43,167 nt of DNA from contig JAFUOX010000098.1 of NCBI GenBank assembly GCA_017481725.1, positions 1 to 43,167 on the forward strand. The letters run 5' to 3'. The notes beneath the pieces were generated by a model. The model did no database searches. It was not told where the DNA came from and saw nothing but the letters and a program-made list of their open reading frames with translations. Below are positions 34,344 through 43,077 of this stretch, piece after piece. Within the stretch, counting starts at the first letter, position 1, and every line of letters begins with the position of its first letter. Origin of the DNA: Kiritimatiellia bacterium (GTDB lineage: Bacteria > Verrucomicrobiota > Kiritimatiellia > RFP12 > UBA3636). Made by a program: the position numbers and the translations under genes.

Positions 34344-34373
34344 GACGCTTATCGAAAGATAGGCGTCTTTTTT
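34344..34373 (+). terminator. Rho-independent terminator on the + strand with no gene before it
   Basis: GACGCTTATC (34344-34353) pairs with GATAGGCGTC (34358-34367) over 10 bp with one G-U pair around the loop GAAA, followed by six T. It is a strong, one-way terminator. No + strand reading frame lies upstream back to the small gene ending at 29765, only the AbiEi promoter region. Confidence 0.85.
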
Positions 34374-34566
34374 GTTAGACATGAAGTGCGTACACGGGAG
34401 AGTGTTGTGTAGGTGGTAAATCGCTCCTACTCATTTAATTATGCAATTTTCCATTTTACTTTTTTAGTGCAATTTGCTACATTGCTAATTGTGAAGTTTA
34501 AAGTATTATTTTTGCTTATTACGGTATGTTCTATTTGTAAGGCTGACATCATTCAGTTTGATGCCC

Positions 34567-34619
34567 CCCTCCGTGTCTCCGTTCTCTTTATCCTCCGTGT
34601 TTCGCCGAAGGCTAGAGCG
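34567..34619 (-). repeat. Dispersed repeat A, copy 4 (inverted)
   Basis: The complement of copy 1 near 28.25 kb: CTCCGTGTTTCGCCGAAGGC and its flanks. The inverted orientation relative to the other copies places it just left of the right-hand long repeat B. Confidence 0.8.
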
Positions 34620-34703
34620 ACAGCGACAAATCACTCATCCGTGTTGTTGGATTTTATTTCCCGCAGAGACGCAGAGATGCAGAGGATTGTGTGATGGCTA
34701 AAA

Positions 34704-34884
34704 GTGCGAAGAAGGGACGCAGAGACGTAAAGGTCGCAGAGGACGCAGGGCTTACGTGGTGGCTTGTATGGTGGTATCGATGATAACACTACCGCTTGTC
34801 GTTGCCTTGTTTTGCTCCTGTTATCGCGAAGGCAACTTCCAAGCGCTAGTGTGTTCGCCCACAAGAAGGCAAAGACGCGGAGCT
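34704..34884 (+). repeat. Long direct repeat B, right copy
   Basis: Matches 28403-28572. The stretch 34777-34884 differs from 28465-28572 at three positions: CCTG against CCTT, CGCG against CGCA, and AAGG against AATG. The upstream part has a small extra segment CTTGTATGGTGGT compared with the left copy. Confidence 0.85.
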
Positions 34885-35810
34885 TATGCACGAGGGATTC
34901 TTAAAAAAAAGATTGGAAAGTTTGACAGTTTGCAAGTTTGACAGTTTGACAGTGGGGATGAGGGTGGCTTTGCCGCCCGGTGTTGCTGTGGCGAGAGGTG
35001 GCAAGGTGATAACCCTTTGCCTCCTTGAGCATAGACAACAATCGTCAGCCCACCACCACATAGCATTTACATGCAAGCTTCTCGTCCGCCCTCGCGCGGA
35101 CGCGCGTGAAGGATTTTGAGAATTATGGTTCAAGACCTTCACGAGCCCCCTTATTTTGCGATAAATGCAGTGGGTTTGCACTTTTGTTATGATAGTTGGC
35201 ATAAAAGGCAGGTCATTTGTACGGGGAAAGTTCGGCTTTATTCTATATTTATGCCTGTGTGCAGCTTATACATAGCTAGCACTCCCGATTGTACTTTTGG
35301 TGGCTTTCAGTGTGATTTTCAGCCAAAAGAAGTAGTGGGGAAGTAGAAAATGGGGTAAAGACGAAGTATTAGTGTTAAAGTGTTGCAATCAGGCAGTGTT
35401 TTTGCCATGGTTTTTCAAAATAGATTGAATTTTCACCCTATAATATGGTAATATAACGATGTTGTTGATGCCATGCGTGGCGTCACTTAAAAATAGAATA
35501 ATTTTGCGTAACTGCAAACACGACTGTTCATACGAAAACCACCACTTTTCATATAGCGAACAGCATGTATGTGGGAACGTGTCCATTTGTCATGGCGCGT
35601 TCTCTCTACTTGTTTCGCTATGGCCTGTGGTAGGGCTTCATATGAGACAAGTTAGAGAGGGCTCGTTTTTTTTTGTTTGCTGTTATGCTTGGTATAAATA
35701 AAATAGCATAGTAAAACAAAAGACAGAACAAATTCTATAAATACTTTAGATAAGAACAATGGCTAGAAAATAAGTTAATATTGAGTTTGTTTTGTATTTA
35801 AAAGGCACAA
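34885..35810. other. Non-coding stretch before the helicase operon
   Basis: About 925 bases without a convincing gene. A short direct-repeat patch at 34919-34953 has AGTTTGACAGT three times. Elsewhere the sequence is mixed and ends in an AT-rich leader; a TATAAT at 35439-35444 has no well-spaced -35 partner. The same applies to 34374-34703, which holds only repeat A copy 4. Several 60-80-codon open frames here look random. Confidence 0.5.
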
Positions 35811-38800
35811 ATGAAGATATTTAATAATATTTCCGATATCGTTAGAGATGATATGGTTAAAACAATATCCGTTAGTGATAGAGTGTCTATAGCAGCTGCT
35901 TGTTTTTCAATTTATGCCTATAAAGAATTAAAAGAACAGTTAGAAAATATAAAAGAATTTCGTTTTATTTTTACATCTCCAACATTTATCGCTGAAAAAG
36001 AAAAAAAACAAAATCGTGAGTTTTATATCCCAAAGCGAGAACGAGAGCAAAGCTTGTATGGGACAGAATTTGAAATCAAACTTCGTAATGAGATGACCCA
36101 AAAGGCAATCGCCAAGGAATGTGCTGACTGGATTCGTAGAAAGGCAAAGTTCAAGTCCAATACGACTGGCGAGAATATGGGTGGTTTTATAACTGTTGAA
36201 GGGCAAGTAGATGATTATACTTATATGCCTATAAATGGTTTTACTACTGTAGACATCGGTTGTGAGCGAGGAAATAACGCTTATAATATCGTGAACCGCT
36301 TTGAAAATCCAGTGACCAAGGAATACCTCAAAACATTTGAAGCAATCTGGTCTGATAAGGACAAGTTGCATGATGTTACCGAAACAGTTATTGAAAATAT
36401 TGCGACAGCTTGTAATGAGAATTCCCCTGAATTGATTTACTTTATCACCTTGTTCAATGTGTTCAGCGAATTTCTTGAAGACATTTCAGAAGATGTTCTT
36501 CCAAATGAGGCAACAGGCTTTAAAAATAGTAAAATCTGGGGAATGCTTTATGATTTTCAAAAAGATGCAGCACTGGCAATTATCAATAAATTAGAGAAAT
36601 ATAGTGGTTGCATCCTTGCTGACAGTGTCGGACTAGGTAAGACTTTTACGGCACTCGCAGTTATTAAGTACTACGAAAACCGTAATAAAAATGTTCTTGT
36701 TCTTTGTCCAAAGAAATTAGCAGGAAACTGGAATACATATAATGATAATTATATCAATAATCCTATTGCTCAGGATAAATTAAGGTATAAAGTTTTATTT
36801 CATACAGATTTATCTAGGACTAGTGGAAAATCTAATGGAACAGATTTAGATAGGCTAAATTGGGGTAATTATGATCTTGTTGTAATAGATGAGTCTCACA
36901 ATTTTCGTAATGGTGGAGAATTCGAAGACGAGGAATTAGAAGAAAATCGTTATGGACAACTTGTAAAAAAGGTTATTAAAGCAGGCGTAAAAACAAAAGT
37001 TTTAATGTTGTCTGCCACGCCAGTTAATAACCGATTTAATGATTTAAAAAATCAGTTAAATATAGCCTATAGTTCTAATGATGTAGAGATAGATGATTTA
37101 TTAAATATTTCAACAAAATTTGATAATGTTTTTCGTAATGCTCAAAAAGTGTTTAATTCTTGGAGTAAATTACCACCAGAGGAAAGAACAACAAATAATC
37201 TATTAAAGAAATTAGACTTTGATTTTTTTGAAGTGTTGGATTGCGTGACAATTGCTCGTTCAAGAAAACATATTGAAAGGTACTATAATTCTCAACAAAT
37301 TGGTAAATTCCCAGAAAGAAACAAACCTATTTCTTTGCGTCCTAAATTAACAGATTTAACTGGCTACATTAGTTATGATGAAATTTACTCACAGTTAGAA
37401 AAGTTAAATTTGGAAGTCTATACTCCTTCTATCCATATTTTTGATAGCAAAAAAGAGAAATATGAAGAAAACAATGGGGTAAATGAAAGTGGTTTAACAC
37501 TATCAGGACGTGAAGAGGGCATCCGTAGATTGATGCGAGTAAATCTATTAAAAAGATTAGAAAGTTCAGTGTACTCATTCCGTCTAACATTAAATAGAAT
37601 TTTAGATTTAATTGTGCAAACAATTTCTGATATTGATTCTTATAATCAAAATAGAGCAAATAGAATAGAAGAATATTCAAAAAATTATGATTATAATTAC
37701 TCATCGGAAGATATAGACTTAGACTCTTCCTTAGTAGACAAAAAGGTTAAGGTCGATTTTGCAGATATTGATTTAACAACATGGAGAAAGTCTCTAGATA
37801 GCGATGTTAAAATCCTAAAATCTTTAATTGATGGTGTTTCCAAAATAACACCAGAACATGATGCAAAACTACAAGAACTTTTAGGAATAATCTCTCAAAA
37901 AATAGATAACCCAATTAACGAAAATAATAAAAAAGTCCTCATTTTCTCTGCTTTTGCAGACACAGTAAACTATTTGTATGAACATGTAAGTCCGATTATA
38001 AAAGAAAAATACGGATTAGATACTGCGATTGTGACAGGCGGTATCGAAGGGAAATCTACTGTCAATAATTTGAAAAATTCACTAAACAACATTTTAACTT
38101 GTTTTTCTCCTGTTTCAAAAGGTAAAGACATCTTAATGCCTGATAGCAAACAAGAAATTGATATTCTTATTGCCACAGATTGTATATCTGAAGGACAAAA
38201 TCTTCAGGATTGTGATTATGTTGTAAACTACGATATTCATTGGAATCCTGTTAGGATTATTCAGAGATTTGGTCGAGTTGATCGAATAGGTAGTAAAAAT
38301 CAGTGTATTCAATTAGTAAACTTCTGGCCAGATATTGATCTAGATGAATATATCAATTTGAGGGCGAGAGTTGAAACACGAATGAAAATCACGGTTTTAA
38401 CTTCTACTGGTGATGATAACTTAATCAATCCAGAAGAAAAAGGAGATTTGGAGTATCGTAAACAACAGCTTAAGAAATTACAGGAAGAAGTTGTTGATAT
38501 AGAGGAAATGTCCAGTGGTATTTCAATCATGGATTTGGGGCTAAATGAGTTTAGACTCGATTTACTTGACTATATTAAAAAACATGCTGACATAGATAAA
38601 AAGCCTAAGGGACTTCATTCTGTTGTTCCTGCAAATAAAGATTTAAAGTCAGGTGTTATATATGTTCTTAAAAATAGGGATAATGGTGTAAATATCGATA
38701 ATCAAAATCGAATCCACCCATTTTACATGGTCTATATTGGCGATGATGGTGAAATTATTTGTGATTATTTGAATCCTAAAAAATTACTAGACATCATGAG

Positions 38801-39047
38801 ATTTTTATGCAAGGGACAGAGTGAACCAATTAAATCTGTTTATGAAGAATTTAATAAAGAAACTGAAGATGGCAAAAATATGGGAAAATTGTCTTCATTA
38901 TTGTCTGATGTTGTAGCTTCTATTATTAAAACAAAAGAAGGAAATGAGATAGATAGTTTGTTTCAATATGGTGGAACTTCAGCTTTGATGTCAACCATAT
39001 CAGGGTTGGATGATTTTGAACTCATTTGTTTTTTAGTTATTAGGTAA
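35811..39047 (+). CDS. SNF2-type DNA helicase/translocase with an extended N-terminal domain
   Basis: 1078 residues. The N-terminal 240 residues resemble the phospholipase D-like module found in related defence helicases, though no HKD catalytic motif is visible. The ATPase core has Walker A GLGKT (274-278), Walker B DESH (360-363), motif III SATP (401-404), and motif VI QRFGRVDRIG (from 818). Residues about 600-700 are a charged helical insertion. It likely moves along DNA for the restriction or defence operon that follows: DUF4391 starts 5 nt downstream, then Mod. It could supply the translocation function of a type III-like system in place of a classical Res subunit. The start is set by the AAAGGCAC ribosome region. 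Confidence 0.88.
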   Translation: MKIFNNISDIVRDDMVKTISVSDRVSIAAACFSIYAYKELKEQLENIKEFRFIFTSPTFIAEKEKKQNREFYIPKREREQSLYGTEFEIKLRNEMTQKAIAKECADWIRRKAKFKSNTTGENMGGFITVEGQVDDYTYMPINGFTTVDIGCERGNNAYNIVNRFENPVTKEYLKTFEAIWSDKDKLHDVTETVIENIATACNENSPELIYFITLFNVFSEFLEDISEDVLPNEATGFKNSKIWGMLYDFQKDAALAIINKLEKYSGCILADSVGLGKTFTALAVIKYYENRNKNVLVLCPKKLAGNWNTYNDNYINNPIAQDKLRYKVLFHTDLSRTSGKSNGTDLDRLNWGNYDLVVIDESHNFRNGGEFEDEELEENRYGQLVKKVIKAGVKTKVLMLSATPVNNRFNDLKNQLNIAYSSNDVEIDDLLNISTKFDNVFRNAQKVFNSWSKLPPEERTTNNLLKKLDFDFFEVLDCVTIARSRKHIERYYNSQQIGKFPERNKPISLRPKLTDLTGYISYDEIYSQLEKLNLEVYTPSIHIFDSKKEKYEENNGVNESGLTLSGREEGIRRLMRVNLLKRLESSVYSFRLTLNRILDLIVQTISDIDSYNQNRANRIEEYSKNYDYNYSSEDIDLDSSLVDKKVKVDFADIDLTTWRKSLDSDVKILKSLIDGVSKITPEHDAKLQELLGIISQKIDNPINENNKKVLIFSAFADTVNYLYEHVSPIIKEKYGLDTAIVTGGIEGKSTVNNLKNSLNNILTCFSPVSKGKDILMPDSKQEIDILIATDCISEGQNLQDCDYVVNYDIHWNPVRIIQRFGRVDRIGSKNQCIQLVNFWPDIDLDEYINLRARVETRMKITVLTSTGDDNLINPEEKGDLEYRKQQLKKLQEEVVDIEEMSSGISIMDLGLNEFRLDLLDYIKKHADIDKKPKGLHSVVPANKDLKSGVIYVLKNRDNGVNIDNQNRIHPFYMVYIGDDGEIICDYLNPKKLLDIMRFLCKGQSEPIKSVYEEFNKETEDGKNMGKLSSLLSDVVASIIKTKEGNEIDSLFQYGGTSALMSTISGLDDFELICFLVIR

Positions 39048-39052
39048 GCATT

Positions 39053-39709
39053 ATGTTTAATTTACCAGAAAATACATTTTATAACAAAAAAATACCAAAA
39101 GAGACCTTTTATTCTAAAGAGGGATTTTCTTCTTCTTTGAAAAGATTGTTTATAGACCAAGTTAAAACTATTTATTGGAGAAATAAAATAGCTACAACCA
39201 CAACAAATTTAAGTGAAGGCAAAATAGTAAAAGAAATTGAGATTATAGAAATTAGATTAAAGACTAACATATTAAATGAAGATGTTTTGCGAGTTATAGA
39301 TAAAGGAATACCTTATCACACAATATTCCTTCTTGAAAATGAAGGGAAATGTCAAGCTAGTGTTTCCTATAAAGAAATAATAGAGAATAAGGGTGTGATA
39401 AGTTTAGGTGAATATTATCACTCTAAATTTGTAGGTATGGAAGAATTTTTATTAGAAATGGATGGTCTAAACTTAGATAAAGTATATGAAAATTTATTCT
39501 GCCAAATTGCGGGAGATTTATTGCTAGTGCGTAAAAACGAACCATTAAAAGACGCAATTGTTCGTAATTTAGAGATTAAGAAATTGGGAAAACAAATCAA
39601 CGCATTGGAAAACAAGATACGCAAAGAAAAGCAGCTTAATGTTCAAGTTAAATTGAATGACAATTTAAAAGAATTAAGTAAAGAGTTAAAAAAACTTTCA
39701 ATGATTTAA
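39053..39709 (+). CDS. DUF4391 protein
   Basis: 218 residues. MFNLPENTFYNKKIPKETFY, LKRLFIDQVKTIYWRNKI, IIEIRLKTNILNEDVLRVIDKGIPYHTIFLL and the Lys-rich coiled C-terminus are those of the DUF4391 family, usually located between a helicase and a type III-like methyltransferase. Molecular role unknown. It is tightly spaced to the helicase and Mod genes. Confidence 0.8.
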   Translation: MFNLPENTFYNKKIPKETFYSKEGFSSSLKRLFIDQVKTIYWRNKIATTTTNLSEGKIVKEIEIIEIRLKTNILNEDVLRVIDKGIPYHTIFLLENEGKCQASVSYKEIIENKGVISLGEYYHSKFVGMEEFLLEMDGLNLDKVYENLFCQIAGDLLLVRKNEPLKDAIVRNLEIKKLGKQINALENKIRKEKQLNVQVKLNDNLKELSKELKKLSMI

Positions 39710-39729
39710 ACGAGATAGGAGATGAAGCA

Positions 39730-41595
39730 ATGTTGGAAAAAATGAGAATGGAGTCGTTGGATATGACGACACAAAACATTGAGAAGATTGGCGCATTGTT
39801 CCCGAATTGCATCACAGAGACCATTGACGAAAATGGCAAACCGAAAAAGGCAATTAACTTTGAAATTTTGAAACAGATGCTTTCTGGTGATGTGATTGAA
39901 GGAAGCGAAGCATACGAATTTACATGGGTAGGGAAAAAGGCTGCCATTGTAGAAGCAAATAAACCTATCCGTAAGACTCTTCGTCCTTGTAAGGAAGAGA
40001 GTGTGAACTGGGATACGACTGAGAATCTTTACATCGAGGGTGATAACCTTGAAGTATTGAAACTTTTGCAAGAAAGTTATCTTGGGGCAGTTAAGTTGAT
40101 TTACATTGACCCTCCATACAATACAGGTAGTGATTTTGTGTATGCAGATGATTTTCGTATGGATAACAAAGATTATGCAGAAGAAATAGGTCAATTTAAT
40201 GATGAAGGAGAGAGGCTGTTTGCCAATACGGATTCTAATGGTAGATTCCATTCAGATTGGTGCTCAATGATATATTCCAGACTGCTCGTTGCACATACTA
40301 TGCTTAGAGATGACGGCGTCATGTTCATAAGCATTGATGATAACGAAGTTGAAAACTTAATAAAGATTGCTGACGAAGTATTTGGAAGACGAAATAGGCT
40401 CGCGGTGTTAGTTTGGAAGAAAAAGTATACTGGTGGAAAAGGAACAAGTACTTTTGTTGATTACCACGAATATATTCTTGCCTATGCAAAAGAGATTAAT
40501 AGTGTAGGCGAAATAGCAATGGCTCGCCCAGATGAGGAAAAAGGTAAATTTACACAAAAAGATGAGTATTTTGAAGAGAGAGGTATGTATTACACTCGTC
40601 CTCTAAAATCCAATCTTGACCCCCGTCCTACTCTTGTTTATCCTATTGAACTGCCAGATGGTGGCACGGTCACTACACAATGGATTTGTGCAAAGGATAC
40701 TTATGAAGAATTACTTAGAGATGGTAGAATCGAATTTAAGAGTTCGCAATCAAGTAAGTATCCAGTTTATAAAAAATTCTACGAAAAAGATGGGGGTGGA
40801 AATGTAAAAATACCTTCCTTCTTAGAAATATCTAACAATAACGAGGCAAAAGAAGAATTGAAATCTTTGTTTGATATTGTACAAACAAGAGATTTACCTT
40901 TCCAAACTCCAAAGCCCACAAAGTTGCTTGAAGTTTTTGTTGAAAATCTTTCGGGCGAAAATGATATTGTAATGGACTTTTTCTCTGGTTCTGCATCTAC
41001 TGCTCATGCAGTGTTCAATGTTAATGCAAGAGACGGAAAACAAAGAAAGTTTATTATGGTGCAACTAAACGAAAATAAAGAAATTCGTGGAAATGAGTTT
41101 AATAGCATCTGTGAAATTGGCAAAGAGAGAATAAGACGAGCAGGTATGAAAATAAAAGCAGAAAATCCTTTAATTTCTACTGTTTTGGATATTGGCTTCC
41201 GCGTTCTTAAAGTTGATGATACCAATATGAACGATGTGTATTACTCTGCTGGTGAGTACTCTCAGGACTTGCTTTCCATGCTGGAATCTAATGTTAAGGC
41301 AGACCGTACAGACCTTGATCTTCTGTTTGGTTGCTTGCTTGAATGGGGACTTCCTCTCTCGTTGCCTTATACCTCCGAGACCATTGAAGGATGCACCGTG
41401 CATACCTACAATGATGGTGACCTGATTGCTTGCTTTGACGAGAATATTCCTGACAGTGTCATCAAGACCATTGCAAAGAGACGACCTCTTCGTGCAGTGT
41501 TCCGTGACAGCAGCTTTGCGGATAGCCCCTCCAAAATCAATGTGGGCGAGGTGTTCAAGCTGTTGGCACCTGAGACTAGAGTGAAGGTTATTTGA
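39730..41595 (+). CDS. Type III-like adenine DNA methyltransferase (Mod)
   Basis: 621 residues. The catalytic motif DPPYNTG (Asp127) precedes the AdoMet-binding DFFSGSAST (416-424), the beta-class order of type III Mod subunits, with KLIYIDPPYN and HSDWCSMIYSRLLVA as in Mod. The likely target-recognition region is between them (about 215-400). The start has a good AGGAGA ribosome site 8 nt upstream. In a normal type III system the next gene is Res; here the next gene is a nuclease-like protein of another kind. So methylation here may mark host DNA for that enzyme and the helicase. Confidence 0.92.
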   Translation: MLEKMRMESLDMTTQNIEKIGALFPNCITETIDENGKPKKAINFEILKQMLSGDVIEGSEAYEFTWVGKKAAIVEANKPIRKTLRPCKEESVNWDTTENLYIEGDNLEVLKLLQESYLGAVKLIYIDPPYNTGSDFVYADDFRMDNKDYAEEIGQFNDEGERLFANTDSNGRFHSDWCSMIYSRLLVAHTMLRDDGVMFISIDDNEVENLIKIADEVFGRRNRLAVLVWKKKYTGGKGTSTFVDYHEYILAYAKEINSVGEIAMARPDEEKGKFTQKDEYFEERGMYYTRPLKSNLDPRPTLVYPIELPDGGTVTTQWICAKDTYEELLRDGRIEFKSSQSSKYPVYKKFYEKDGGGNVKIPSFLEISNNNEAKEELKSLFDIVQTRDLPFQTPKPTKLLEVFVENLSGENDIVMDFFSGSASTAHAVFNVNARDGKQRKFIMVQLNENKEIRGNEFNSICEIGKERIRRAGMKIKAENPLISTVLDIGFRVLKVDDTNMNDVYYSAGEYSQDLLSMLESNVKADRTDLDLLFGCLLEWGLPLSLPYTSETIEGCTVHTYNDGDLIACFDENIPDSVIKTIAKRRPLRAVFRDSSFADSPSKINVGEVFKLLAPETRVKVI

Positions 41596-41606
41596 GGAGA
41601 TGCAGA

Positions 41607-43076
41607 ATGTATTTTTCTGATTATTTCAATGTTTCTGAAGAAGTATTAGAATCATATGGAGCATTAAATATTTCTCTTATAAATGATTTACCTCTTTTTA
41701 TAGACCCTTTTTTATTATTTAATAGTAAAAAAGAAGAATATCAGAAGTTGCATAAAGATATTATTTCGTATGTAGTTTTCCTAAGAAATAAGTCTTTATG
41801 TACGAATGTTAATAGTGGTTTGTTAAAAAGCTGGTATAATTTCCCAGAGGTTAAACAAAATTGGTTAGGTTTTTCTTTAAATGGCAATTCTGGTCGTGGT
41901 TTGGGAAATGATTTTGCAAAAACTTTGAATCATAACTTCTCAACTGTTTTATCCGATTTTGGAGAAGAAAAAGAGACACATTCTCATTTGGAAAAACTCT
42001 GCTTGTTTAAAGATGGTGTTGGAAGAGACTCAATAAGTGATTTTACAACAAATTTGATAAAAGAGTTTTTGCTTGAATATACAGAAACTTTCGCAAAACA
42101 ATACATTGACAAAAAGTTTTGTAAGAACTATGCTATAAATAAAGTTTCTTTTAACTATGAAACAGAAAGCTGGAATTCTAAGAGCTATTATCTTCCAAGT
42201 TTTAATGGGGATTATGTTTTACTGACTCCAATGGATATACTTACAAAAGATGATACTTGGATTAATAAAGATTCTATGTACCATGAATTTGATGCCATAA
42301 TCTTTTCAATGGAAAACGAACAACTTAGGGCTCAATTGAATAATTATTTTAGGAAGTTGTTACCTAAAAATGCAAAACAAAAAGATATTAATTATGCAAA
42401 AACAAGAACTATTTATGACTTTCCAGAATTTATTCCTGCTTATATTAAATATAAGGAAGAAAATGGGGAGAAGGCAACAGCAATAAGTTCTCAAAAAGTT
42501 ACAAAGGTTAAGAAACAATGTATCGAGGGTGTTCGAAGGTTTCAATCACTTTTATCTGAGCAGATAGATTTCTATAAAGAAGCAAACGATTCTTATGAAG
42601 AATCATTAAGAAGAGTAAATTATCTCAAACAAGTTATAGAGAATAATGATGGGTATAAACTATTTTATGATAACAGAAAGCAAGTTGTCGGTACAGAAAA
42701 AGACTTACAATTATTGTTTAGGCTGGTATGGTTTGGAACTGAATACTCCGTAGATAGTGAAGTAAATAATGGACGAGGTCCTGTAGATTATAAAATATCA
42801 AAAGGAGCTAGTCATTCTACCTTAATAGAATTTAAATTAGCATCAAATGCTAAATTAAAACAAAACTTAGAACATCAAGTTGAAGTATATAAAAAAGCAA
42901 ACCAAAGTAAAAATTCAATAAAGGTTATCTTATACTTCAATAGAGAAGAAAAACGTAAAGTCGAAAAAATACTTAAAGACTTAAAGATTGAAACTGTTGA
43001 AAATATAATCTTAATAGATGCTTCATTGCAGACAAAGGCAAGCGCATCTAATGTGCGAGATAGGAGTGAATATTAG
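41607..43076 (+). CDS. Protein with C-terminal PD-(D/E)XK-like nuclease motif
   Basis: 489 residues from ATG 41607, chosen for the GAGGAG ribosome site 41593-41600; the TTG upstream is not needed. The N-terminal part (FSDYFNVSEEVLESYGALNISLI) is conserved in uncharacterised proteins next to such methyltransferases. Near the C-terminus, GRGPVDYKI (Asp394) and LIEFKLAS (Glu408-Phe-Lys410) form the acid and ExK pattern of restriction-type nucleases, with Glu in SEVNNGRG ahead of it. It is likely the DNA-cutting subunit of the operon. The Mod stop overlaps its ribosome site, so translation is coupled. This motif reading is mine. Confidence 0.68.
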   Translation: MYFSDYFNVSEEVLESYGALNISLINDLPLFIDPFLLFNSKKEEYQKLHKDIISYVVFLRNKSLCTNVNSGLLKSWYNFPEVKQNWLGFSLNGNSGRGLGNDFAKTLNHNFSTVLSDFGEEKETHSHLEKLCLFKDGVGRDSISDFTTNLIKEFLLEYTETFAKQYIDKKFCKNYAINKVSFNYETESWNSKSYYLPSFNGDYVLLTPMDILTKDDTWINKDSMYHEFDAIIFSMENEQLRAQLNNYFRKLLPKNAKQKDINYAKTRTIYDFPEFIPAYIKYKEENGEKATAISSQKVTKVKKQCIEGVRRFQSLLSEQIDFYKEANDSYEESLRRVNYLKQVIENNDGYKLFYDNRKQVVGTEKDLQLLFRLVWFGTEYSVDSEVNNGRGPVDYKISKGASHSTLIEFKLASNAKLKQNLEHQVEVYKKANQSKNSIKVILYFNREEKRKVEKILKDLKIETVENIILIDASLQTKASASNVRDRSEY

Positions 43077-43077
43077 T

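Noticed and set aside
34631..35202. Frames of 60-118 codons around the right-hand repeat
   Set aside because: Same reason: repeat-derived, no ribosome site, no family resemblance.
35300..35810. Promoter of the helicase operon
   Set aside because: A TATAAT exists at 35439 but no -35 element lies at a suitable spacing, so no call was made.
35811..41595. DISARM or BREX system
   Set aside because: No DUF1998, PglX, PglZ or BrxC-like gene is present; the methyltransferase is of type III Mod kind.
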